NCBI RefSeq assembly: GCF_026168105.1
Contig: NZ_LBMW01000018.1
Location: 1-64,000, forward strand
DNA: 64,000 nucleotides
Reading direction: 5' to 3'
Source of the DNA: Streptomyces hygroscopicus
Lineage (GTDB): Bacteria > Actinomycetota > Actinomycetes > Streptomycetales > Streptomycetaceae
In this document: positions 1 through 7,758 of the stretch, piece by piece
Layout of the letters: each line of letters opens with the position of its first letter
How positions within the stretch are numbered: position 1 is the first letter of the stretch
Position numbers and translations under genes: made by a program
The notes under the pieces: model-generated
Database searches by the model: none
What the model saw: only the letters and a program-made list of their open reading frames with translations
What the model was told of the DNA's origin: nothing

Positions 1-231
1 GTTCGACGCACCATTCGACACCGGATGTTAAAGATCAAGTTAGGTGCTGATCATGCGGTGGGAGGCACTCCTTGCTCCGTCCCCGGCCGCCTGGGGCGAA
101 CCCGGAAGGCCGATCCGGCACGCCGCCTCACGTCCGGCGGCGCCGCCTGGTCGCGGGGCCCGGCCGATGGCCCGACCGACAGGTGTGGGGCCCGAAGCAA
201 GCCCCCACCTGCCGCTCACGCCCCGCGCGTC
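1..231. other. Left-edge non-coding stretch
   Basis: No convincing gene was seen. The first 55 bases are less GC-rich than the rest and may be the tail or promoter of something outside the window. The right part holds the terminator of the flanking minus-strand gene. Confidence 0.4.
180..211 (-). terminator. Hairpin downstream of PaiB-like gene
   Basis: Arms at 180-191 and 201-211 pair (CAGGTG/CACCTG plus GGGGC/GCCCC, one bulged T) around a 9-nt loop, 20 nt beyond the stop codon at 232. There is no U tract, as is usual for Streptomyces terminators. Confidence 0.55.
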
Positions 232-867
232 CTACGCCCCGCGCCTGCGCAGCAGGTGCTCGCGCGCGGCCGCGTCGCCCGGACCGCCCCGTTCCCCCAG
301 CCCGGCCGCGATGCGGTCCTGGACCTCCTCCGGTTGATTGCCCGCGTACTTGAACTTCGCACGCACACCGGTCACTTCGAGCCGCAGGCCGCGGATGCCG
401 GGCAGCATGCGGCCGTACGGCGCCTCGCCCGCCGCCGCGCGTGCGGAGCCGCCGTCCGGCTGGAAATGGCCCATCTGGCGATTGAGCAGATCCGCCTTCC
501 TGGCCGGATCGTCCACGATGTGGGCCGTGCACCGGAGCTGGACCGCCGCGTAGAAGCTGGTGGGAACTCCGTTCTCGGGCGGCACGTCCGACGCCGCCTT
601 CCAGGGCCCGGGCACGTACACATGGTCGTCGACCACGCTCAGCAGCACGTCCGGGTTCGCTTCCAGCGCGGCCCACAGCGGATTCGGGCGGGCCAGGTGC
701 CCCACCGCTTCGCCGCGGTCCGCGTCGTACGCGAAGTGGAGGGGCTGGACGTACGGTGGTTCGCCCGCCAGTCCGTTCACGGCGAGCTGCCCGAAGTCAT
801 GGGCGGCGAGCCAGCGCTGCCACTCGGTGTCGTCGTGCGGTGCGTCCCAGGGGTGGACCAGCATCAC
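232..867 (-). CDS. PaiB-like FMN-binding split-barrel protein
   Basis: A 211-residue protein with the PaiB/FMN-binding negative regulator pattern: an early QPLHFAYD strand, the HLARPNPLW stretch, a DDHVYVPGPW segment and VPTSFYAAVQL. These match the PaiB split-barrel fold, which binds flavin and is linked to regulation of sporulation and protease genes in Bacillus. The start overlaps the stop of the upstream split-barrel gene as ATGA, so the two are probably translated together from the promoter next to the MocR regulator. The exact substrate is unknown. Confidence 0.8.
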   Translation of the reverse strand: MMLVHPWDAPHDDTEWQRWLAAHDFGQLAVNGLAGEPPYVQPLHFAYDADRGEAVGHLARPNPLWAALEANPDVLLSVVDDHVYVPGPWKAASDVPPENGVPTSFYAAVQLRCTAHIVDDPARKADLLNRQMGHFQPDGGSARAAAGEAPYGRMLPGIRGLRLEVTGVRAKFKYAGNQPEEVQDRIAAGLGERGGPGDAAAREHLLRRRGA

Positions 868-1547
868 AGGGCCGTCAGATAGTCCGGCAGCGCGATTCCG
901 GGCGCGAGATCCGCGTCGGCGAGCGGGGCGCCGTACTCCCTGCGGACGGGGATCACGCCGGCCCAGTGGGGAAGAGCGAGGTCCTCGGGCTCGTCGTCCA
1001 CCCCGCCGGTGCGCAGCTTGGCCGAGACCTCGTCCAGGTCGAGGCGGATCACGGCGGTGGCGGCCAGTTCCTTCTTGTTGGCGGGACGGGAGTCGCTCGA
1101 GCGGCCCGGCACGACGTGGTCGACCAGCGCGTCCAGGGCCGTCAGCTTCTCCTCGGGGTCGGTGACCTGGTGGGCGATGCCGTGCACCACCACCGATCGG
1201 TAGTTGATCGAGTGGTGGAAGGCCGAGCGCGCCAGGACCAGACCGTCGACGTGCGTCACCGTCAGGCAGACCGCGAGCCCCGGGTCGGCCTCGCCCGTCA
1301 TCCGCAGCGGGCGCGAGCCCGTCGAGCCGTGGACGTAGAGCAGCTCGCCGACCCGGCCGTAGAGCGTGGGCAGCACGACCGGCGCGCCGTCGCGGACGAA
1401 GCCGAGGTGGCAGACATACCCCTCGTCGAGTATCGCGTGCACCAGTTCCCTGTCGTACGACGCCCGTTGCGCGGAGCGCGTGGGGACGGTCCGGTCGGTC
1501 GGTGAGTAGACGGCGGGCGGCGACGTCGGCTGCTGGGTCCCCTGCAT
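864..1547 (-). CDS. Pyridoxamine 5'-phosphate oxidase family protein
   Basis: A split-barrel flavoprotein of 227 residues. The N-terminal half has the NimA-like pattern (GYVCHLGFVRDGAPVVLPT, then LLYVHGSTGSRPLR). I chose the ATG at 1547 because GGAGAGG lies 3 nt upstream (1551-1557). An in-frame ATG at 1559 lacks a ribosome site. It is divergent from a MocR-type regulator and overlaps the next gene by ATGA. PdxR/MocR regulators commonly control vitamin B6 genes, so a B6 or flavin reaction is inferred, not shown. Confidence 0.82.
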   Translation of the reverse strand: MQGTQQPTSPPAVYSPTDRTVPTRSAQRASYDRELVHAILDEGYVCHLGFVRDGAPVVLPTLYGRVGELLYVHGSTGSRPLRMTGEADPGLAVCLTVTHVDGLVLARSAFHHSINYRSVVVHGIAHQVTDPEEKLTALDALVDHVVPGRSSDSRPANKKELAATAVIRLDLDEVSAKLRTGGVDDEPEDLALPHWAGVIPVRREYGAPLADADLAPGIALPDYLTAL

Positions 1548-1575
1548 TGACCTCTCCATTGCACTAGTGCATAAT
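1547..1575 (+). promoter_or_regulatory. Promoter and palindrome for leaderless MocR gene
   Basis: TTGACC (1547-1552), a 17-nt spacer and CATAAT (1570-1575) form a near-consensus promoter. The GTG start at 1583 is 7 nt past the -10 box, so the transcript is probably leaderless. A perfect 12-bp palindrome, TGCACTAGTGCA (1560-1571), fills the spacer and touches the -10. A half copy (TGTGCTAG) lies at 1582-1589. This is a good candidate operator for the regulator itself and for the divergent flavoprotein pair. Confidence 0.75.
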
Positions 1576-1582
1576 CTGCTTT

Positions 1583-2914
1583 GTGCTAGGAGAATATCGG
1601 ATCGAGGGGCGGCGCGCAGCAGAGATTGCGGCGAGCGTCGAGCGCGCGGTGGGCGCCGGGGACCTGGAGCCTGGCCAACTGCTGCCGCCCATGCGGGAGT
1701 TGGCGGTCGAGCTGGGTGTGAATCCCAACACCGTCGCGGCCGCGTACCGCACCCTGCGAGAACGCGGAGTCATCGAGACCGCCGGGCGCCGGGGCAGCCG
1801 GGTGCGGTCCGCGCCGGCCACCACCGGTCGGGATCACATCCGCGTGGACGTTCCCGAGGGCGTGCGCGACGTGTCGAGCGGCAATCCGGATCCGGCGCTG
1901 CTGCCGCCGCTGGCACGGGCGTTCACGGAGGCCACCGCACAGGTGGACCTCGAGCCGGTGCTGTACGGAGATGTCGCCGTGGAACCGGAGCTGGCGCGCA
2001 TCGCGCGGGCCGGCCTGAACGCCGCCGGGGTGCCGGACGGGCCGCTCGCCGTCGTCTCCGGATCACTCGACGCCGTCGAGCGCGTCCTGTTGGCCCACCT
2101 CAAGCCCGGGGACGCGGTTGCCGTCGAGGACCCCGGATGGGGCAGGACCCTGGACCTCGTTCCCGCGCTCGGATTGCGCACGGTTCCGGTCGGTGTCGAC
2201 GACGAAGGCCCGCTGCCGGAGGGCGTACGCGCTGCGCTGGAAGCGGGGGCGCGCGCACTGATCGTCACGGACCGGGCCCAGAACCCCACCGGCGCCGCGG
2301 TGAGCGCCGCACGTGCGGGGGCCCTGCGCGCCGTGCTGCGGGAGCATCCCGGAACCCTGCTCATCGAGGACGATCACGCTCACGGGATCGTCGATGTGCC
2401 GCTCCACCCCCTCGCCGGGGTGACCCGCCACTGGGCCTTCGTGCGCTCGGTCGCCAAGGCGTACGGGCCCGACCTGCGCCTCGCCGTGCTCACCGGGGAC
2501 ACCGTCACCGTCGACCGGGTCCGGGGGCGGCAGCGGCTGGGGCCCGGGTGGGTGAGCCGGATTCTGCAGCGGGCCGTGGCGCGGCTGTGGGCCGACGGCG
2601 CGGTGGACGCGCGGGCGGTGGCGGCGGCGTACGGGGAGCGCCGTGACGCGTTGATCGGCGCGCTCGCGGAGCGCGGTGTCACGGCGCACGGTCGCAGCGG
2701 CATGAACGTGTGGGTTCCCGTGCCGGACGAGACCGGAGCGGTCGCGCGGCTGCTGCACGCGGGCTGGGCCGTCGCGCCAGGTGCCAGGTTCCGGTTGAGC
2801 GCGCCGCCCGGCATCAGGATCACGGTCTCGACGCTGGCCCCGAAGGAGACCGGCCCGCTGGCGGACGCGGTCGCCGCCGCCCTCGGCCCGGCCCCTGCCC
2901 GCAGCTACGTCTAG
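1583..2914 (+). CDS. MocR/PdxR-type GntR regulator with aminotransferase domain
   Basis: A 443-residue fusion. Residues 1-75 are a GntR winged helix (PPMRELAVELGVNPNTVAAAYRTL is the recognition region). The rest is a fold-type I aminotransferase with the PLP lysine in SVAKAYGPDLR and the TDRAQNPTGA asparagine motif. MocR proteins sense PLP or an amino-acid adduct and usually control a divergent gene, here the split-barrel flavoproteins. The GTG start follows the -10 by 7 nt with no Shine-Dalgarno. The stop codon shares a CTAG with the stop of the convergent permease gene. Confidence 0.9.
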   Translation: MLGEYRIEGRRAAEIAASVERAVGAGDLEPGQLLPPMRELAVELGVNPNTVAAAYRTLRERGVIETAGRRGSRVRSAPATTGRDHIRVDVPEGVRDVSSGNPDPALLPPLARAFTEATAQVDLEPVLYGDVAVEPELARIARAGLNAAGVPDGPLAVVSGSLDAVERVLLAHLKPGDAVAVEDPGWGRTLDLVPALGLRTVPVGVDDEGPLPEGVRAALEAGARALIVTDRAQNPTGAAVSAARAGALRAVLREHPGTLLIEDDHAHGIVDVPLHPLAGVTRHWAFVRSVAKAYGPDLRLAVLTGDTVTVDRVRGRQRLGPGWVSRILQRAVARLWADGAVDARAVAAAYGERRDALIGALAERGVTAHGRSGMNVWVPVPDETGAVARLLHAGWAVAPGARFRLSAPPGIRITVSTLAPKETGPLADAVAAALGPAPARSYV

Positions 2915-3909
2915 GTGGTGTCCGACACTTCGCGCGCCCGGCGGGAGGTGTCGGGCACCGCCTGGTTCCGGGGGCCCGCCTTGGGCCTGGCCTGCGTCAG
3001 TGCCGCGCCCGCCAGCACGATCACCGCGCCGAGCGGGGTCGACCAGGTCAGCGACTCACCGAGGATCGCGACGCCCGCCGCGGTGGCGATGACCGGGATG
3101 AAGTACGTGACCATTTGTGCCGTCGTGGGGCCGACCTCGGCGACCAGCCCGTACTGGATCAGGACGGCGAGTCCGGTGCCCAGGACGCCCAGGGCCGCGA
3201 CGGCGAGCAGTGGCAGCACCGGGAAGCGGCTGGGCACGGTGGTGAACAGCGGGGTGACCAGGGCAAGTTGGACGGTGGCCAGCAGCAACTGGGCTCCGGT
3301 CAGCGACAGATGGGAGTGGCCTGACCCCGCCAGGGTGCGGCGAACGTAGATCCAGCCCACCGGGTAGCTGAGCGAGGCCAGCAGCGCCATCGCCGTACCC
3401 GCCGGATTCAGGCCGTGGAAGCCCTGCCAGGCACCGAGCACCGTCAGTACCCCCAGGAAGCCGATGCCGAGACCGGCGACCCGGCGCCGGGTCGGCCGGT
3501 CCTCGGAGAGCGCCACCAGGGACAGGGTCATGCCCCACAGGGGCGAGGTGGCGTTGCAGATACCGGCGAGCGTGGACGGGATCGTCAGCTCCGAGTAGGC
3601 GAAGAGCGAGAACGGCAGCGCGTTGAGGAGGAATGCGGCGACCGTCAGATGGCCCCAGGTGCGGGCTCCCCGCGGCAGCCGCTCGCGCTTGACGCCCAGC
3701 GCCGCCGCAAGCACCGCCGTACCGAACGCCAGTCGGCCGAGCGTGACCTGGAACGGTGCGTACGCCTCGGTGGCGACCTTGATGAGCAGGAAGCTGAAGC
3801 CCCAGATCAGGCAGAGGACGCCGAATCGGATCCGCCAGTCGAGGGCGGCCCTGCGGCGGCCTGTGGAAGGGGCGGCGGGGGCGGTTCGACGGGTGGCGAC
3901 GGTGCTCAT
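2911..3909 (-). CDS. EamA (DMT) family permease
   Basis: A drug/metabolite transporter of about 332 residues with ten predicted hydrophobic segments in two EamA repeats, the first opening with RFGVLCLIWGFSFLLIKVA. I took the ATG at 3909 (MSTVATRR). The upstream TTG at 3945 would run into the operator. It is divergent from a LysR regulator, the classic arrangement for exporter control. Substrate unknown. Converges on the MocR gene with a 4-bp overlap. Confidence 0.85.
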   Translation of the reverse strand: MSTVATRRTAPAAPSTGRRRAALDWRIRFGVLCLIWGFSFLLIKVATEAYAPFQVTLGRLAFGTAVLAAALGVKRERLPRGARTWGHLTVAAFLLNALPFSLFAYSELTIPSTLAGICNATSPLWGMTLSLVALSEDRPTRRRVAGLGIGFLGVLTVLGAWQGFHGLNPAGTAMALLASLSYPVGWIYVRRTLAGSGHSHLSLTGAQLLLATVQLALVTPLFTTVPSRFPVLPLLAVAALGVLGTGLAVLIQYGLVAEVGPTTAQMVTYFIPVIATAAGVAILGESLTWSTPLGAVIVLAGAALTQARPKAGPRNQAVPDTSRRAREVSDTT

Positions 3910-3931
3910 GGGCGTAACTCTGGCGCAGTCG

Positions 3932-3975
3932 ATCTCGTAGCACAATCGAGATTTCGCGCATGATACCTCGTAGCA
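3932..3975. promoter_or_regulatory. LysR-type operator region
   Basis: ATCTCG (3932-3937) and CGAGAT (3947-3952) form a perfect inverted repeat with a 9-nt spacer, fitting the T-N11-A LysR box. The 9-mer CTCGTAGCA occurs at 3934 and again at 3967, 33 bp apart, about three helical turns. The pair sits between the permease and the LysR gene, consistent with tetramer binding. Confidence 0.7.
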
Positions 3976-3983
3976 TTGCTTAC

Positions 3984-4922
3984 ATGATGAACCTGGAGCG
4001 ACTGCGCACCCTCGACGCCCTCGCCCGGCACGGCTCGGTCAGCGGCGCGGCCGAGGGGCTGCACGTCACGACCTCGGCCGTCTCCCAGCAGATGGCCAAG
4101 CTGGAGCGGGAAGTGGGGCAGCGGCTGCTGGCCAAGAACGGGCGGGGGGTACGGCTCACGGACGCCGGCCGTCTGCTCGCCGATCACGCGGCGCGGATCC
4201 TGTCGCAGGTCGAACTCGCCCAGGCCGACCTGGAGGCACAGCGCGGACAGGTGGCCGGTGAGCTGCGCCTGTCGGCCTTCCCGACCGCCGCCCGCGGACT
4301 GTTCCCGACCGCGCTGGCGGACCTGCGCGCCAGGCATCCCGCACTCCGGCTGCGCTCGAGCGAGCTGGAACCCGAGGCCGGGGTCGCCGGTGTGGTGCGC
4401 GGCGACCTCGATCTCGCGATCGTCCTCGACTGGTACAACAAGCCGATGCCGCTGCCCGAGGGCCTGGTCAAGGCGGCGATCCTCGACGATCCCGCGGATG
4501 TGGCGATGCCGGTGGGGCACCGGCTCGCCGACCGGACGGAGGTCGACCTGGGGGAGTTCGCCGAAGACGAGTGGATCACCTGGGGCGAGGGCGAGTTCTG
4601 CCACGAGTGGCTCATGTTCACTCTGCGCTCCAAGGGCGTGGAGCCGCGTATCGGCCACCGCGCCGCCGAGACGCACACCCAGCTGGGGTTGGTGGCCGCC
4701 GGGCTCGGCGTCTGCGTCGCACCGCTGCTCGGGCGCGATCCCATGCCGCCCGGAGTGGTGACCGTCCCGGTGCGACAGCGCGTGCGGCGGCACGTCTACG
4801 TGGTGTGGCGGGCGGACGCCGACCGCCGGCCGTCGATCCGGGCGGCGGTGGAGGCGCTGCGGGCGGCCGGGCAGGCGGTCTCGGCCGGGTCAACGGCGAG
4901 TCAGGCGGTCTCGGCCGGGTGA
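3984..4922 (+). CDS. LysR-family transcriptional regulator
   Basis: 312 residues. The N-terminal winged helix reads MMNLERLRTLDALARHGSVS, followed by a recognition helix (TTSAVSQQMAKLE) and a periplasmic-binding-like effector domain. The start is ATG 3984 or 3987. It probably controls the divergent EamA permease through the inverted repeat at 3932-3952. The last 17 residues contain two copies of QAVSAG, encoded by a DNA repeat that continues past the stop, so the natural C-terminus may have been extended. Confidence 0.9.
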   Translation: MMNLERLRTLDALARHGSVSGAAEGLHVTTSAVSQQMAKLEREVGQRLLAKNGRGVRLTDAGRLLADHAARILSQVELAQADLEAQRGQVAGELRLSAFPTAARGLFPTALADLRARHPALRLRSSELEPEAGVAGVVRGDLDLAIVLDWYNKPMPLPEGLVKAAILDDPADVAMPVGHRLADRTEVDLGEFAEDEWITWGEGEFCHEWLMFTLRSKGVEPRIGHRAAETHTQLGLVAAGLGVCVAPLLGRDPMPPGVVTVPVRQRVRRHVYVVWRADADRRPSIRAAVEALRAAGQAVSAGSTASQAVSAG

Positions 4923-4997
4923 AGGGCGACGGCGACGCCGCCGGCCGGGCAGGCGGTCTCGGCCGGGTCAACGGCGAGTCAGGCGGTCTCGGCCGGG
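4872..4997. repeat. Four-copy 18-bp repeat in 30-bp units at convergent gene ends
   Basis: CAGGCGGTCTCGGCCGGG occurs at 4872, 4902, 4950 and 4980. Copies 1-2 and 3-4 are 30 bp apart. The two pairs are separated by 48 bp. The repeat covers the last codons of the LysR gene and ends exactly at the stop codon of the convergent flavoprotein gene (4998-5000). Confidence 0.95.
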
Positions 4998-5465
4998 CTA
5001 CAACGAGCCCAGCTTGCGGAAGTCCCAGGAGACGATCTTCTTCGGTGTCAGCCGCAGCCATGCGTGGCTGCCGTCGTGCGGCATCTCCTCCAGGCCGAAG
5101 TTCTTGCGCGCGAACAGCGTCTCCGGAATGTCGAGTTCGGCGCACAGCTCTCCGGTGCGGGGGATCTCGCCCACGAACTCCACCGTCCCGGACAGCTCGG
5201 CACCGCGCAGCTGTTCGTACTCCTCGCCCGTGTCGACAACGACGGCGATCCGCGGATCGCGGCGCAGTTCGGTCCAGCGCTTGCTGCGCACGACGGAGTA
5301 CAGCCAGAGCGAGATGCCGTCCCACGCGAACCACAGGGTGCTCACGTGCGGGGCGCCGTCGGCCGACACGGTCGCCACCCGGCAGGTGCGCTGAGCGGTG
5401 AGGAAGTCATCCAGCTCGCCGGGCGTCATCATGATCTTCCGGCCCCGGCGCTGAGTGTCGGTCAT
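4998..5465 (-). CDS. Pyridoxamine 5'-phosphate oxidase-like (PPOX) protein
   Basis: 155 residues, a single split-barrel domain. Visible landmarks are CRVATVSADGAPHVSTLWFA and a LWLYSVVRSKRWTEL strand-helix unit typical of F420- or FMN-dependent PPOX proteins. It is the third split-barrel protein within 5.5 kb but belongs to a different subgroup from the two near 1 kb. It is divergent from an isochorismatase-fold gene, with a strong inverted repeat between them. Cofactor and substrate cannot be read from sequence alone. Confidence 0.82.
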   Translation of the reverse strand: MTDTQRRGRKIMMTPGELDDFLTAQRTCRVATVSADGAPHVSTLWFAWDGISLWLYSVVRSKRWTELRRDPRIAVVVDTGEEYEQLRGAELSGTVEFVGEIPRTGELCAELDIPETLFARKNFGLEEMPHDGSHAWLRLTPKKIVSWDFRKLGSL

Positions 5466-5486
5466 GCGTCCCCCTCTTCTTCTCCC

Positions 5487-5519
5487 ACGTCGTGTCAGAG
5501 AGAATCTCTGACATCACGT
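5487..5519. promoter_or_regulatory. Large near-perfect inverted repeat operator
   Basis: TGTCAGAGA-GAA-TCTCTGACA (5493-5513) is a perfect 9-bp-arm inverted repeat. It extends to 15-bp arms with two mismatches (5487-5519). It lies between two divergent genes 21 nt upstream of the minus-strand start, so it looks like an operator and not a terminator. No regulator gene is adjacent. Confidence 0.75.
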
Positions 5520-5600
5520 CAGAAAAGAATGGGGTGCCTTCCGTCCGCCCGCAATGGTCGCTACTCTCGCCGGTTCCGGCCGTCGACGTCAGGGGGAGCC

Positions 5601-6251
5601 ATGCCGTCGTACGAACAGCTCAGTGAACTCCTGCAACCCCGGACCACGGTGCTGCTCACCGTGGAGTGCCAGCAGGGCGTCGTGGGGCCGGACAGCGCGC
5701 TGCCCGAACTCGCCGTACAGGCACGCTCGTCGGGCGCGCTCGCCAACGTGGCCCGGCTGGTCGCCGCCGCGCACGAGGGCGGGGTGCAGGTGATCCACGC
5801 GATTGCCGAGCGCCGCCCGGACGGCCGGGGCGCGAACCGCAACGCCCGCCTCTTCCGCGCCGCCGAACGGCTCCCGCTCCAGCAGCTGTCCGGCACCGCG
5901 GCGGTGCGCGTCGCGCCGCCCGTCGAGGTGGCGGAGGAGGACCTCGTCGTACGCCGGCTGCACGGGCTGTCGCCCCTGGCCGGCACCGAGGTCGACGCGC
6001 TGCTCCGCAACCTGGGCTGCCGCACCCTGATCGTCACCGGCGTCTCGGCGAACGTGGCGATCCCCAACGCGGTGTTCGACGCCGTCAACCGCGGCTACAC
6101 CGCCGTCGTGCCCGCGGATGCCATCGCGGGGGTGCCCTCCGACTACACCCCCGCGATGATCCGCAACACCCTCGCGCTGGTCGCCACGGTCGCGGCCACG
6201 GACGAGGTCCTGGCCTGCCTCAAGCCGCAACGCCGGGCGGCGCGGGCCTGA
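5601..6251 (+). CDS. Isochorismatase-fold protein with degenerate triad
   Basis: 216 residues of the cysteine-hydrolase/isochorismatase fold. The start ATG 5601 is preceded by AGGGGGAG. The family triad is Asp-Lys-Cys. Here the Asp position is Glu22 (LLTVECQQG), the Lys position is Arg118 or Arg119 (VVRRLHG), and the nucleophile position is Ala153 (GVSANVAIPNA). True isochorismatases also lack the Cys, but loss of all three residues suggests a different or non-catalytic role. It may be controlled from the inverted repeat at 5487-5519. Confidence 0.8.
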   Translation: MPSYEQLSELLQPRTTVLLTVECQQGVVGPDSALPELAVQARSSGALANVARLVAAAHEGGVQVIHAIAERRPDGRGANRNARLFRAAERLPLQQLSGTAAVRVAPPVEVAEEDLVVRRLHGLSPLAGTEVDALLRNLGCRTLIVTGVSANVAIPNAVFDAVNRGYTAVVPADAIAGVPSDYTPAMIRNTLALVATVAATDEVLACLKPQRRAARA

Positions 6252-6260
6252 AGGCAGGGG

Positions 6261-6770
6261 TCACGCGAGCGTGATCTCCCCCCCGGCCACGGTGATCTTC
6301 GCGGGGGGCAAGGGCTGTGTCGCCGGGCCCTTCTTCACACTGCCGTCGGTCGCGGAGAAGTGGCTGTTGTGACACGGGCAGGTGATCACGCCGTTCGCGA
6401 TGCCCTTCACCGCGCAGCCCTGGTGGGTGCACTTGGAGGAGAACGCCTTGAACTCGCCCGCCGTCGGCTGGGTCACCACCACGCCCTGGTCGGCAAAGAC
6501 CTTGCCGCCGCCCTGGGGGATGTCGGAGGTCTTCGCCAGCACCTTGCCGCCGGAGCCGCCCGAGGCGTTGCCGCCGCCCGTGCCGCCGGTGCCGGTGCTG
6601 GCACCGGTGCTCGCGGAGCTGCCGTTCTGCATGTCTGAGGAGCCCGACGACGACTTGTTGTCCGAGCCCCCGCACGCGGTCAGCGCGACGGCGAGCCCGG
6701 TCGCGCCGACCGCCGCCACGACCGTGCGGCGGGCTGGTGCCGGAGCGGGCTGAAGCGATTCGCTGGTCAT
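6261..6770 (-). CDS. Rieske [2Fe-2S] lipoprotein, Tat-exported
   Basis: 169 residues. The N-terminus has a twin-arginine (ARRTVVAAVG), a hydrophobic stretch and a lipobox (LTAC), then a Ser/Gly-rich linker. The C-terminal domain carries CTHQGC and CPCHNSHF, the two Rieske cluster loops. The start at 6770 is chosen over a GTG at 6788 because GGAAGGGA lies about 9 nt upstream. It is likely an extracytoplasmic electron carrier. No partner oxidase is nearby. Confidence 0.9.
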   Translation of the reverse strand: MTSESLQPAPAPARRTVVAAVGATGLAVALTACGGSDNKSSSGSSDMQNGSSASTGASTGTGGTGGGNASGGSGGKVLAKTSDIPQGGGKVFADQGVVVTQPTAGEFKAFSSKCTHQGCAVKGIANGVITCPCHNSHFSATDGSVKKGPATQPLPPAKITVAGGEITLA

Positions 6771-6922
6771 GCTGACGTTCCCTTCCACGGATGTCGTCGA
6801 TCTGCACGGTGGTACGGCTCCAGGGGGGCGGACGTTCAGACGGTGTCGACATCTTGACCCGTTCGGGATCCGCGGGCCGCAAGCCGTGCGCGGTCCGTGT
6901 CCGGGCGGCCCGAACTCCCCAG

Positions 6923-6928
6923 TAGCCT
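6923..6928 (+). promoter_or_regulatory. -10 box of leaderless HipA-like gene
   Basis: TAGCCT ends 6 nt before the ATG at 6935, and no ribosome-binding site is present. Confidence 0.5.
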
Positions 6929-6934
6929 GGGGCG

Positions 6935-7708
6935 ATGCTCAAGGAAGTCATCGCGACCCGTTACATCACGCCGCTGCGTGAGGGCGGTTCGCTGCCGGGG
7001 CTCGTGGAGGCGGACGACCTCGGGACCTACGTGATGAAGTTCACCGGCGCCGGACAGGGCCGCAAGACGCTCGTCGCCGAGATCGTCTGCGGTGAACTGG
7101 GCCGCCGGCTCGGCCTGCGGGTGCCCGGCCTGGTGACGATCGGCCTCGACCCGGTGCTGGGCCTTGGCGAGCCCGACCAGGAGGTGCAGGAACTGCTCAA
7201 GGCGAGCGGCGGACTCAACCTCGGCATGGACTTCCTCAGCCGCGCGATCGGCTTCGACCCGCTGGCCTTCGAGGTCGGCTGCGAGGAGGCCGGGCGCATC
7301 GTCTGGTTCGACGCTCTTGTGGGCAATGTCGACCGCTCCTGGCGCAACCCCAACCTGCTCGTGTGGCATGGCGACCTGTGGCTCATCGACCACGGCGCCA
7401 CCATGATCTGGCACCACAACTGGCCCGGCGCCGAGGCCTCCGCGCTGAGGCCCTACGACGCCTCCGACCACGCTCTTGCCCCCTTCGCACCCGACGTGGC
7501 GGGTGCCGCCGCCGAACTGGCCCCGCTCGTCACCGAGGAACTGCTGGCCGAGGTGACCGCCGCGGTCCCGGACGAGTGGCTGACAGGCGAACCGGGCTTC
7601 GACACCCCGGACGCGCTGCGCCGGGCCTATGCGCGACCGCTGCTCGCCCGCGCCGCCTTCATCCATGAACGCATCCGGGGCATCGAGAGCCTTCGGGGGG
7701 ACAAGTGA
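6935..7708 (+). CDS. HipA-like Ser/Thr kinase domain protein
   Basis: 257 residues, a compact form of the HipA fold without the N-terminal dimerisation part of classical HipA (about 440 residues). An early lysine motif, YVMKFTGAGQGRKTLVAE, precedes a catalytic-loop-like NVDRSWRNPNLLVW and a DFG-equivalent WLIDHGATM. It overlaps the next gene (DUF3037) by GTGA. HipA-like/DUF3037 pairs occur in many actinobacteria. The target is unknown, and a toxin role is only a possibility. Confidence 0.82.
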   Translation: MLKEVIATRYITPLREGGSLPGLVEADDLGTYVMKFTGAGQGRKTLVAEIVCGELGRRLGLRVPGLVTIGLDPVLGLGEPDQEVQELLKASGGLNLGMDFLSRAIGFDPLAFEVGCEEAGRIVWFDALVGNVDRSWRNPNLLVWHGDLWLIDHGATMIWHHNWPGAEASALRPYDASDHALAPFAPDVAGAAAELAPLVTEELLAEVTAAVPDEWLTGEPGFDTPDALRRAYARPLLARAAFIHERIRGIESLRGDK

Positions 7709-7758
7709 GCTCGGCAGGACAGGTGAGCTCGGCAGGACAGGCGAGCTCGGCAGGACAG
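7705..7758 (+). repeat. Three tandem 18-bp repeats at a gene junction
   Basis: The unit GTGAGCTCGGCAGGACAG is repeated at 7705, 7723 and (one change) 7741. Each of the first two copies starts with a possible GTG start codon, and a further GTG follows the array at 7759. The array encodes SSAGQ(V/A) repeats in the DUF3037 frame. Confidence 0.95.

Noticed and set aside
4872..4997. Repeat array considered as a CRISPR
   Set aside because: Spacings alternate 30, 48 and 30 bp, the intervening sequence is itself repeated, and no cas genes are present.
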